Of a stretch of 64,000 nt of DNA, positions 49,660-60,014 are shown piece after piece (the stretch's first letter is position 1; each line of letters opens with the position of its first letter). Origin of the DNA: Dictyophora rubrovolvata (lineage: Eukaryota > Basidiomycota > Agaricomycetes > Phallales > Phallaceae); the NCBI GenBank assembly GCA_029959195.1, contig CP114120.1, positions 186,001-250,000 on the forward strand. The letters run 5' to 3'. The position numbers were made by a program, and so were the translations under genes. The notes under the pieces are model-generated. The model was not told the DNA's origin and ran no database searches. It was given only the letters and a program-made list of their open reading frames with translations.

Positions 49660-50162
49660 TTCCGTGATTATACCCTGAAATCATCCATTGAATATGTGTT
49701 CTGCATAATAATTATAAGATTCTGTTCCTTCCCTTTGAAAATAATATTACTCTAGTACATTTCTATATTTCCTTCTGTTTTAGCTCGTTGTACTAGTTAC
49801 TTGTCCTAAATATCAATATACATAGAAGTCTTCTAGATCGCTTGGTTGCATGTTCGATGGCGTAAATAGTAGCAGGCGACTGGTTTCCCTTTATGTATTT
49901 GGCGGGTGCAAATAAGTCGAATCCCTCAGCAATATGATTCAGAACATCTGGAGACACACGCTAGTGGATGATCGGATCGACCCTCTTTTATCTTCTAGCC
50001 TGATAAAACGAGGCGGTTTTGTAAGGGTCTGAAACTTACAAAAAGCTGACAGAGATTCTAATTCATAGGACGTCCCTATGAACACTAGATTGTAAGACGT
50101 TGAAGTTGAACTTGGGCGTTATTGTTCGGAGTCAAGCGGGGTGACATGGAGTGACATGGTAG

Positions 50163-50180
50163 GTACACGTAAGCAACTGT
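50163..50180 (+). repeat. 18-nt element shared upstream of family-B F-box copies
   Basis: The string GTACACGTAAGCAACTGT is identical at 56967-56984, each 67-86 bases before the family-B start codon. It is a leftover of the duplicated promoter. ACACGT could be a factor-binding core, but that is inference. Confidence 0.6.
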
Positions 50181-50229
50181 TGCGTCTCAAACTCAAAAAC
50201 TTCCTTCGCGCCGCCAACACACCACTAGA

Positions 50230-50453
50230 ATGTTCAGCATGTCCGCGTTCAGTAATTCTGCGATTCTTGAAGGAATGAGATGTTCTATACCGGAATCGGA
50301 GGGATACAATGAACCCGAATCAGACCTCCAAGTCATTCGCTCCGGTAATCGCACACTCCTGCCTGGCCCGATAGTGTTGGTGTGTCTTTCAATCCCAGAT
50401 ATGAAGCGCGATGGGATAATACAATTGCTTCGAAGATCTAGTTTTTTCTTATA
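50230..50453 (+). pseudogene. F-box family B relic
   Basis: The start MFSMSAFSNSA parallels MFSQMNLNSAV of the copy at 57053. Further on, CLSIPDMKRDGIIQLLRRS parallels CLLIPQMKPDGILELLRRS. The intervening F-box is scrambled and the frame stops at 50453. This is the short remnant of a once complete gene, with its promoter element still upstream. Confidence 0.6.
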
Positions 50454-51242
50454 AGCGTTTATCTCAAACTTATGTGTCTCAATGATCATAAGCCCAAGAT
50501 CTATGGCGATAATTCAAATGTGCTTTCCAATAGATCTATCAGTTTAAGGTAATGCTGCTGCTATTGCACCTCCAGACCGATTGTACTTCGGGCTATCTTT
50601 TGATCACCATCCTTACTTCAGCTTATGTCCGCCGCAAGTGCCACATACTACTGTCAAGGCCTGGAGAAACATCACGCGATTGATTTTGGTAGACAGTGTC
50701 AAGGGTCGACAAAATATAGATCACGAAAATTGTCAGCGCAGTGTAAGCAACACTGTTTTCCTTTTTTTCTGCCCCGGTACCTAGCTACTTTTTATATAAT
50801 ACACGATTTCTTGCCTTTTCTGCTCTTCAGTTCTCCTATTCTCCTATTCCTGCTAGCTCCAACAGTTCGTCGGGCCAAGCGTTACAACACCGCCAGCTTG
50901 GACGGACTTCATTCAAGTTGAGCTGCCTTTGTGCCAACGCTCCTTGTTCTTTTCCGCAGCTCTTGCCCTGAAAAAACCCGATCATGGAACTGCCGTCGGT
51001 GTTAGACTTCGCTTGAGGTATTCAATGGTGCCGGTGACATTGGTTTCCCTGACACTGATGTGCCTAACGTGCGCGTGACTACTGAGTTGTCTTAATCGTC
51101 CGGTCTATCGTGTGCGATAATACACGGTTGGCAACTTGTACCAACCTCAGTGTGCCTTGAGGTGCGGACAGGTTTTACAGGTATAAAAAATCGTATGTTA
51201 GGAGGTCAATAAAATGTTCTCCCTTAAAGCGTAAACAGCAGC
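50454..51242. other. intergenic, TATA box before DUF6533 copy 3
   Basis: Plus-strand frames at 50581-50784 and 50625-50921 have no recognisable motif and no splice partner. TATAAAAA at 51182-51189 lies 54-61 bases upstream of the start at 51243. Confidence 0.4.
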
Positions 51243-52886
51243 ATGAATAGCAGCGTGAACAACAACAATGCGGCTAGCATTATCATCCGAGAAGAATATC
51301 AAAAGTATGTATTTGCCGCATTTCCATCTCAATATGAAGCTGAGCATACCATTGATTTAGCTATATCTACACTCTGACCCTCATTTCCAATATAAGTGAG
51401 TTGCTCAAGATTAATGATGTGAATTCATGGCTCAAATTATTTTTTAAGCGCTCCTCTTTTATACTTCCCTTTTGAGCATGTCACGGGAGAGGGATTATAT
51501 CTGGAAGAAGCCATTCAAAATTACCACTGTGCTTTACATGTTTACAAGATACATGACTATGATGAATCAAGTGTCATATTTTGCTATAGACGTTTACCCC
51601 TCCTCTATAGTCAGTTAAGCATTTCTTTTTAGTTTCGTTGCCATCGGCCATCAGTTAAGTAATCAATTCCTTATAGCCAATACGGTAAGACCAAAGCTCC
51701 ATGTTTGTGCGGTTCTTATAAAATAGCAAAGAACCTGCGATTTTATTTTCAATACAATGCATATTTTAACACTCTTGACGTACATCGGGGATCAAGGTTG
51801 GACCATTTCAATTAGTTCTCGACCAAGCCTTTAATTCATCATCCTAGGATTACTGATTGCTCGAGCGTATGCACTCTGTCAAGCGTGTAATCTTGGTCGA
51901 TGGTGTAAATTTATGATCACTGGCTCTTTGGCTCTGAGTTTCTTTGGGGGTTTATTTTTTGAGCTTTTTGGTGAATCTTTCCGACCTTTAACTGCATTCA
52001 CAATTATACAAACATTTTCATTCTTAGTCGCGATACGATTTGGTGGATGTTTATATATTGATATGTTAGTATATTAAGCTATATACTCCCTTTTTTCAAA
52101 GCTGAATCATTCCGTATCAAACCCCCTTTTCAGAGGTACAGTATACTAACGCTTCCATGATATTTTTCCCAACTTATTTAATTTTCAGGCGACGAAGCCC
52201 TATTCATTCTTCTCGGGAATGGATGTGTTCTCCTGACCGATGTTTTGGTATTTCTTACATGCCTCTATTACTTCTGGAACGGGTGGAGATCGTTCCGAAT
52301 TGAGAGAAATAACGCTCTCGCGTCTTTGCTTTTTAGAGCAAGTGAGTGCTATTCAATAGTTTTGGTAGACAATGGTCCTTACCAGAAATTCTCAGCTATA
52401 TTAAGATTTTGGTGCGCAATATAAATAATAGTCGATTCTTTTAGACAAAGCGATCTGACCTGACCTGTCCCACGAAGTTTTGCCCTTGTTATTATCCTTA
52501 CTCTTGAAATCGTTGCAGTACGTTCAATATTCTAACGTTACGTTAATGTACTTATGATTCAATGTTATGAATTCAATCAGCTTGTAACTATACACCAGGT
52601 GAGTACCTCTAGAACATGCAGTTCATACCGATCACTAAATTTGGGACGTAGCCTCTAGACATCGCCGCTTTTCAAAACAGGTAAAACCGTACTTGATTTA
52701 GATTCGGAACTAACTTCTCACCTCTCGAGCCTTAGTCTATCAGCGATTTTGATTGCCGAGTTTACCCTAGATATTCGTGAATGCGAAAACGATTCCGCCG
52801 ATGGTCATCTTGATATCAGTATATCATCTGGGATAATGTTTGCTTCTCACAACTTGTCGAACAATGCCTCTCTTACGATTGAATAA
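51243..52886 (+). CDS. DUF6533-type membrane protein, copy 3
   Basis: MNSSVNNNNAASIIIREEYQ joins by a phase-2 intron to NYIYTLTLISNI. Then TLLFYTSLLSMSRERDYIWK and TTVLYMFTRYMTMMN follow, then a block near 51750 and GLLIARAYALCQACNLG. Next are LALSFFGGLFFELFG, LLGNGCVLLTDVLVFLTCLY, LRFW and the C-terminal SAILIAEFTLDIRECEND, ending SLTIE at 52886. Domain order equals copy 2. The C-terminus is longer and Asp/Ser-rich. Spans about seven. Central junctions (51600-51700, 52070-52190) are only approximate. Confidence 0.55.
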
Positions 52887-53289
52887 ACTCGAGTATTTAA
52901 ATATAATATGGTTGGAATTTCGATGAAAATGAAACAGGGGCTTTTGAATTCTCACTCAACCAGTTTGTTTATGAGCATATGCGGTGATGCAAGAAGCTGA
53001 GGATCCTGCTCTGCACTGACAGCATGTAAATAGATATTTAACCCACTGCATATTTTTATTGACTTTCTCGACCAATTTTTGCATTGTTCATCCTCAAATA
53101 CAGGTATATAACTCCAATATGTATGCGGAATACGTCGACATTTATCCAATTGCCCAACCCAGGCCACCGAAAATCTGAACTTTTCTTCAACTTTCGTGGA
53201 AGACCATAGGGAAATGAATACCTTACCCCCTGCATACACTTACATGATTAATCGCATCTTTTAATTTTGATCAAAGCTGTAGGGGAATT

Positions 53290-53865
53290 AAACCTACCCA
53301 AGGATTGCTCGACATTGGTTGGGTTTGGAGGCTGATGCACTGAACTTCTTTAATCCTAATCAAAAGCTATTGGAAATTCAAACTTACCGCTCCATCAGAG
53401 TACCAATAATAGAGCTGAGTTCCGCTTCCTGAACTCATTCTGATTTTGAGGAAAACAATCAATAATATTTTGATATGTCCTGCCAGTGCAAATAGACCCT
53501 TATGGCTCACAGATATTCGTTTGGAGTCTGGGGATTGACGACTATATTCCAGACAAAGGCCCCGGGGGTATCGCTGAACACGATCGATGTCCATTGGGAA
53601 TTGGGAACAAGATATTGTCCTGCTATGTAGCTCTTAATTTGACACATGCTTGATCCCTGTGCTGTGGGCTGAATAATCCACTGTAAAAAAATAATTAGGT
53701 ATACTACATCGGGACGTGGGGAACCTCGACGAACAAACAAACCTTTTGTCCGTCTGAGTTTGGCGGGCTTAAAGTGGGCCCAAGTCCACCGGCATCGGTT
53801 ACAACACTGTTCGACGTGCCCTGCCTAGTTGAGGTAATAATGCGAGTACCTTCTGGGATGCTCAT
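53290..53865 (-). CDS. small beta-trefoil-like protein (copy 2)
   Basis: Exon 53865-53743 encodes MSIPEGTRIITSTRQGTSN through NSDGQK; the next begins WIIQPTAQGSSMCQIKSY. It continues with QYLVPNSQWTSIVFSDTPGA, VWNIVVNPQTPNEYL and, after another intron, MSSGSGTQLYYWYSDGA. The 3' exon (about 53290-53340) contains PPNPTNVEQ in one frame. The W...I strand repeats fit a ricin-B/mycocypin-like beta-trefoil, as in copy 1 at 44.1-44.6 kb, and the MSxPxGTxxI start is usual for mushroom cytosolic defence lectins and inhibitors. The 3' end is uncertain. Confidence 0.5.
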
Positions 53866-54355
53866 GATTTGTCTCGTGTAGATAAATTTTAATGGAGAGC
53901 TGATGCTCGCAGCTTAGGGTAAGGTGTCTTTTATGTCTGTAAAAAAACGTATTGTGAATAATAAGATGGTGTGAAGATAAAGTTTATGAAGTTCCTTTTT
54001 CCATCATTAGGAACAAGGGCGATCGATTTATCATCATAAGCTATCGCTTGCGGCGGATTTGCCCCGTGTAGTGGCTTTTTAAATTATCGGCGGTTCTTCG
54101 CTTGTTTGGCAATTAGTGCCAGAAAAATACGCTTCCTCAAGCACATTTCCGTCTCAAAGTATCACGCTAAATGGAAAACTCATGACACCTCGAAGTCAAC
54201 CTTATCTGCTATAAAAAAACATTTTACGCTCCTCTAGGAGACACTGTAGTCATCGATGGCGATTCAGAATCACTTGCATCAGACTCATTCCGCTGCCGGC
54301 GAAACCGCAAAAGCGCCTCTACTTCTTACCAAACAGCTTGATCACTCTCGGGACG

Positions 54356-54371
54356 TAGGGTTTAGGGTTAG
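54356..54371. repeat. telomere-like hexamer run
   Basis: TAGGGTTTAGGGTTAG on the + strand, two to three imperfect TTAGGG units, lies 240 bases left of the inverted F-box A copy. It is too short to call an interstitial telomere, but it is paired with the next entry. Confidence 0.5.
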
Positions 54372-54611
54372 CTAGAAAACATCATTCGTCTTTTCTGGTC
54401 GTTCAAGTTTCTGGCTAAGTTTGCGCAGAGTCGCGCTCTGGGAAAAGGGAGGCTCATGCGTCTTCGAAAGACAATTCGATCTGATCATTTTGTACATCCA
54501 CTATTGCATCTAAAAACCTTTTACTTCCCTCATAGACACTTCTATTTACACTCTCAGACCCACGCCGCACATTTACGCTGGTCCCCTGGTTTACCCTCTT
54601 GCTCCCGCCCA

Positions 54612-56233
54612 TCAGTCGGTGAGATTCAGGATCGCGTAATAGTATTTTTTCATCCGACAACGGATGCGGTATTCCAGACCCAAATCGTCCACAACGAGTC
54701 TCTTCATCTTCATTGCGTCACAGATCGCCAAAATAAGAAACGCAATTGGACCTATTGATTCAAGACTACATACGCTGTCATGTAACCTCAAAGAGGAGAG
54801 ACTAGAAAGCGAGAACCCCGATTTCTTAAGTTGATCTACAAGCTTCAATTGAGTCCGAATATTATTTTTCTTTGCGTGGCGGGGTATCAGCTGCGAAGAC
54901 AACTCCGGTATTTCGTTGAACAGATTTGCATAGTTTTTGTCATGCACACTAAGACCAAGTAAATGAATTTTGGGGGAATATTTGGCAACAGAGAGTAAAG
55001 CATCTTGGAAATGAAGGGGCTGAGTGCTTGTGATTTCCAATACATGCCAACTCAACGGCCCTTGTCGACTTCTCAGAAGCTGGACCAGATTGTCCAGGGT
55101 CATGTCCACTCGGGCGCAATGTATCGACAAAGAAGTAAGCTTTACGCAGTTTAGAAGTCGCCTTACTGAGATCCACGAGACCTCCATGTCCTTCACGGAG
55201 CAAAAAACTCCCAAAATTAATATCTCGAGATTTGGAGCAACACTGGAAATTGCCATGGCGAAGACATCGAAGTCGAAGTCTACGTTGTAAATACTCCAAT
55301 GAAACTTCGTAAGTGCCGGGAGAGGGAAACGTATCATCCTCAATGCGAGAGATTTGGAGGTAAACGGGCCAAAGATGAGGGATTTCAGAGACGAAAAACG
55401 CTTTGGGCCTTTGGGATCAGCACGCTCTTGTATAAAGCCCAACGGCTCTTCGAGTCCTATGGATGATGATCGCGTGACCATCAAGTGGTGCAAGTCGCAT
55501 TCGAGGAGCTTCGCCAGAGTCACATCTGTAAAGAGCCTTTCGGGGATCCAGACATACGTCAGAGTGGATGAAAACGTTGTCAAAAGGCTGAGAAACGAGT
55601 CCGAGCATTGCAATGGTGCAATAAAGCCATCGTAATCAACACGGAAAACGCTGAGACTTGGTAGACTGGAGGACATTAGTTGACAAAATTTATCAAACCA
55701 ATTTGGGTCAATAGCTCCCCCAGTGAGTACAATATGATCAACACTGGGTGGTAGTAAAACCTCAAGCATTGTGGCTTTAACTTGTGCGGTTGTCGTGTGC
55801 CAATTGAGAAAACGGCAGCCTGGGAAGAAATATTTGAGCTCATTCTTCAGTGAAGGTGGCTTAGAAATTATGGCAGTAGCAAGAGTGAGGGAGTCAGTTC
55901 CGTGCGCGTGCAGAACGCGAACATGTTGCGCGTATATCATAAATCGCTTCCAATTGTCTACGCAAGTGAGATCTGGAAGTTTCTGATTATCGAAGTTAGA
56001 TATAAATCAGTATAATAATATCAGACGTCATAGCTCACAAAGATTCCTTTGTGAATTTGTCTAGCTGGAATCAGGAGTTTCAACGCCACTGATAGATCGA
56101 TTATTTTCCACAAGGGAAATACAGAAGCTTCGAACCAAGTTTTGTTGACACAAATGGTGGCCGCTAGATCGCGATCCGAGAGGCAGGAGAAGATCTCGTC
56201 CAGATAATCACGGTGTTTAAAGATTTGATGCAT
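54612..56233 (-). CDS. F-box protein, family A, inverted copy
   Basis: Two exons, 56233-56039 and about 55982-54612, phase-0 intron at the same place as in the copy at 48.0 kb. The F-box is RDYLDEIFSCLSDRDLAATI, then CVNKTWFEASVFPLW. The leucine-rich part keeps FFPGCRFLNWHT, VDHIVLTGGAID, LTYVWIPERLF, LEILILGVFCS, LTSLSIHCARVDMTLDNL and NNIRTQLKL. Substitutions are spread along the protein while the frame is fully open. That implies selection since duplication, though this was not measured. Orientation is opposite to the other copy. It ends 40 residues before the other copy's C-terminal basic tail. Confidence 0.75.
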
Positions 56234-56892
56234 GACAAGTGAGTTCGAGGCGGGATGGCAAAGGCAACTTTAATAACCGCAAGAGCAAAGTGGGGGAATT
56301 CACAGAAAAAAATGAGGTGAAATAGGTTTATATTATAAAAGGGCCTGTCCATGATTGTGTCACATTATTCGGACAGTTCCAGTAAGTTAATTGCAAACGG
56401 ACGGCTGTCAAAGGACGAGACGGTCAACTATGGGTCTGGGGGTATTATTTTGGTCAACGGTTAATTGCCTGTCATGGTAAGATTCGTTTATGAGATTGGG
56501 CGCTGATGAAGTCAGATTCAACTTTGATCTTATACCCTTGCCCTATCTGCTGATTTGAAATGGGGTTACTTGGAAGTAGAACACGAATAACGCGGTTCGA
56601 TCGACGGAGCGATGAAGCTACACAGGGGTGGGAATTCCGCAGTGAAATTTGCATAGTATGTAAAAAATAAAACTTCTCTCAAAATTCTCAAGCCTAAATA
56701 ACAGTTTAAAGAGGATAGCAGCTAAGGCAGCCATGATCACAAAGAGAAATTATATATTTATAGTAGTCCGCGCATAGCCTTGCATTAATGCGCTTTGCAC
56801 GAAAGACTCGGAAAGAGTGTTGGAATATTCTAGCTTTGGGCTTGCCGTGGTAACAATATGATATGAACACAAGCAAACTACATCTAGTCATT

Positions 56893-56918
56893 AAACCCTA
56901 AAATCTGAACCCTAAACC
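56893..56918. repeat. telomere-like hexamer run, inverted relative to the one at 54356
   Basis: AAACCCTAAAATCTGAACCC and then TAAACC: imperfect CCCTAA units on the + strand, so opposite in direction to the TTAGGG units at 54356. The two runs bracket the inverted F-box A copy. Confidence 0.5.
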
Positions 56919-56966
56919 TGGGGTACGCTGGCAAGTGGAATTTTCCGAAGACCTTGGTGGTACTCC

Positions 56967-56984
56967 GTACACGTAAGCAACTGT
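56967..56984 (+). repeat. 18-nt element upstream of F-box B2
   Basis: Identical to 50163-50180 (GTACACGTAAGCAACTGT). See that entry. Confidence 0.6.
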
Positions 56985-57052
56985 AAATATGGCCGACTCT
57001 TGCCGACGCTAGTATTTTTCTACACCCGTGTGTCGAACACTTCAAACACTAA

Positions 57053-58616
57053 ATGTTCAGCCAAATGAACTTGAATTCAGCTGTGCGTTTTCCCTACGAT
57101 GTTTTGAGGGAGATAGTACTCCACGCTCATATATACACATTCAAACCGGGGCGCGACGATCCCAATATACTTTTACAACTGCCATCGCCACCCATAGTTG
57201 CTTCACACGTATGTCGATCGTGGAGATATTCTCTTCTATCCGACACATCAATGTGGACATGCCTCTTGATCCCACAAATGAAACCAGACGGAATACTGGA
57301 GCTCCTTCGTCGATCCGGGTCAGCTCCACTCAACGTATTTCTTAAACTGGAGCACTCTCGCGAGCTGGAACATGAAAACGTGTCACACATGCTGTTCTCC
57401 CTTTTCCAGCAGATTCATCGATTCAGGCTGTTGTACGTTTATGTTTACCCTTGCATCCTGGTACCCTACATCCATCGATTCGGCAAGTATTGCGATACCT
57501 TCAGCGACCCGCGCCGGAACTGTTCTTCTTCTCATATTCCAATATCGATCTTCCTCTCGAAGACACATTCATAGATACTCTATTTTCAGGAGATGCGCCC
57601 AATCTGAAGCACATGCTACATCATGGACCTTCCATTGACTTCCGCGAATTACGCTGTCCTCTCTTCCATAACCTGTCAGAGCTTTCCTTCACTTTAGATC
57701 ATTCGATGAACATAGATTTTGGTCTCCTTCTCGATCTTCTCGCGTTATCTCCTCGGCTGAGGCTGCTGTATCTTCATATCGATCATTATTATGATAATGT
57801 CTGTGTATCCTTCGAACGCTTTACTGGACGCACGGTCAACTTACCATACATGCAAAGGCTTGTGCTTGAGGTGAACCGCCCAGCTGAATTGGTGAACTTG
57901 ATCTTGGAACACGTAACGCTTCCCTTAAATCTCAAGTGGCGTATCACCTCCCAACATGTATCTGAATTCGCGAATTCACCAGCCTTACTTCAATGTCTAT
58001 CTCAAGCCCGCTTTATATCCCAGCATATTCGATTAAATGTTGAAGATTTTGCACTGGTATCGTTCGAAGAAGAACCAGGTCCAAGCCATATCAATCAATT
58101 CAACCACAACAAGCTCATGTTTATGTTTGAAGACCTACTGGATTTAATAGGTTCCTGGGACTCATTGATGCACTCTATCGAGCCGTCTCGCATTACTCAC
58201 CTGAATCTTGTATTCCTCGAATGGCTTGAATCGGGGAATAATATAGCCATTCCAACAATTCTTACGTCAATGACAAATCTGGAGACTCTAGACATCACAG
58301 AAAATGAGGTGTTGGGTAACAAAAAAACATTCTTGTATTGCCTGTCGATATTACTACCAGGACAAACTCTTGCACCGGACTGGTCCGACTGGATTCCCAT
58401 TAATACAGACAATACCTCCATAACGCCTTCATTTCCTTCTCCCTTTTTACGCGAGATAACTATCAAAATGAAACACTTGTTGGAAGAAATCGAAGCGGTC
58501 ATGATTCGGAAGTGTTCGGAAAAACGACGAGAGGGAGGATATCCTTTACGAATACTCGCCCATTGCCCCCGGAATAGAGGAACCCGTCGACTCTATACTG
58601 CAGTTGCAGGAGAATA
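57053..58616 (+). pseudogene. F-box protein, family B, copy B2 with apparent frameshift
   Basis: The 5' part reads MFSQMNLNSAVRFPYDVLRE, then IVASHVCRSWRYSLLSDTSMW and GILELLRRSGSAPLNVFL, parallel to B1 at 38151. Near 57450-57500 the frame changes. The second part resumes RYLQRPAPEL, EDTFIDTLFSGDAPNLK, LLDLLALSPRLRLLYL, PYMQRLVLEVN, HINQFNHNKLMF and RREGGYPLRILAHCP to 58616, again parallel to B1 along its length. No canonical intron explains the shift, and a few residues present in B1 (a Ser-rich stretch) are missing there. So this is a young pseudogene, a two-piece gene or a sequence error. Confidence 0.6.
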
Positions 58617-60014
58617 GCATCTTTCAGGTCGTGATTGTCCCCCGTACATATTGAATTATTTGAATAATGTCTATGCCGCATCCTGATGGGCGGTTTCATA
58701 ATCTATTGGTATTCCCTTTTAAAATATACAAAAGCTTACACCTCTACGATGTCCATCAGTAAATAACTAATAGCTCTAATCATCTTATCTTCATGTAGCG
58801 AAGTTCGCGAATACGGTCATATTTCATAAAATTTAGTACACCTATTTCAAGAGAGCTTTGTCACTAAACCATGAGTCATTTAAATTGTTGAAAGAAAAAT
58901 CGCTGGAACAACAATCATTGGAGCATCAAGAGCTCTATTCCCCACTGGCCGTAACGAAAGATACAAAATACTCCGTCAAAGGAGTGTTGAAATTCAAGCG
59001 TAGGCATATGAAACGTATTTCGTTATATTCAAAATGTAATATATACAATGGTCACCGGTCACCGTGTAAGACAACACGTCATAATCATAACGTATTTATT
59101 TAAACTCCAGATAAAAGGAAGAGAGTCGAGGAATTGATATCGACAAACCACGTCATTCTTCTGAAAAAAAGAAAAAAAACCCCCAAAAAAATATGGGAGA
59201 CAAGAAAAAAAGGAGAATAAAAAGAGGAGAAAAATGGAACATGTCAAACAAATAAATATACGAGAAGACCAAAATCAGGGGTAACAGTCATTAATGGGGG
59301 TAACTTTGACATCTGAGTTCATGAAAAAGACAAAACAAATTGTGGTGAGACATGTCCGCAAAGGTATGGATGGATGTGGATGCTATCATGAATCGAAAGT
59401 ACGCCTTGTATAATGCCGCCGCGATGGATGAGCGCCACGAGAGGGAGAGGGAGGGAGGAAAGGCGCTCGATGAATGCGTCTCATTCATATATAATAACAT
59501 TAGTTTGTTAGGCGGCGAAAAAAAATCAAATTGAAATTTGATTTCGAGGACTTGTAGTAGTATAGTATATTGCAGATTGCGAGAGAAAGAAAACATCTTG
59601 TAAAAAAAAAAGCCATCATGAGATTCGTGTGGATTTCTTGAGAAGAATAAAAGGCGATGTACAGTGGTATACTGGAGGCGCGAAACGGGGTTGAGCGGAG
59701 AGGGATGGGGATGGGGATGAAATCAGAGGCGAAGATGGGCCACTATACTCGAAACCTGATGTATGATGAATGGTGACGGGAACAGAAGACGACGATGAAG
59801 ACGACGATGATGGTGACGAAGGACGAGAGTAACAAAGCATGATTCAATCTCGTCTCCTGGTATACGAAACGAAAAAAAGCGGGGGGGCGATACAAAACAA
59901 ACAAGCACAGAAATGAGGAGAGGACAAAAGGAGACAAAAGGACACGACGAAATATATGACATAGGGAAAATGTTGAATTTTTTGGTGCGTTCGTCTACTG
60001 CTCGCCATCATAAT
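58617..60014. other. intergenic, simple-sequence rich
   Basis: 3' flanks of F-box B2 and of the FHA-RING gene. It contains A-rich runs, a G/A-rich block (59440-59460, 59690-59720) and GAC/GAT triplet stretches at 59780-59830 that yield spurious open frames. A frame at 58858-59103 has no motif. No gene supported. Confidence 0.45.
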
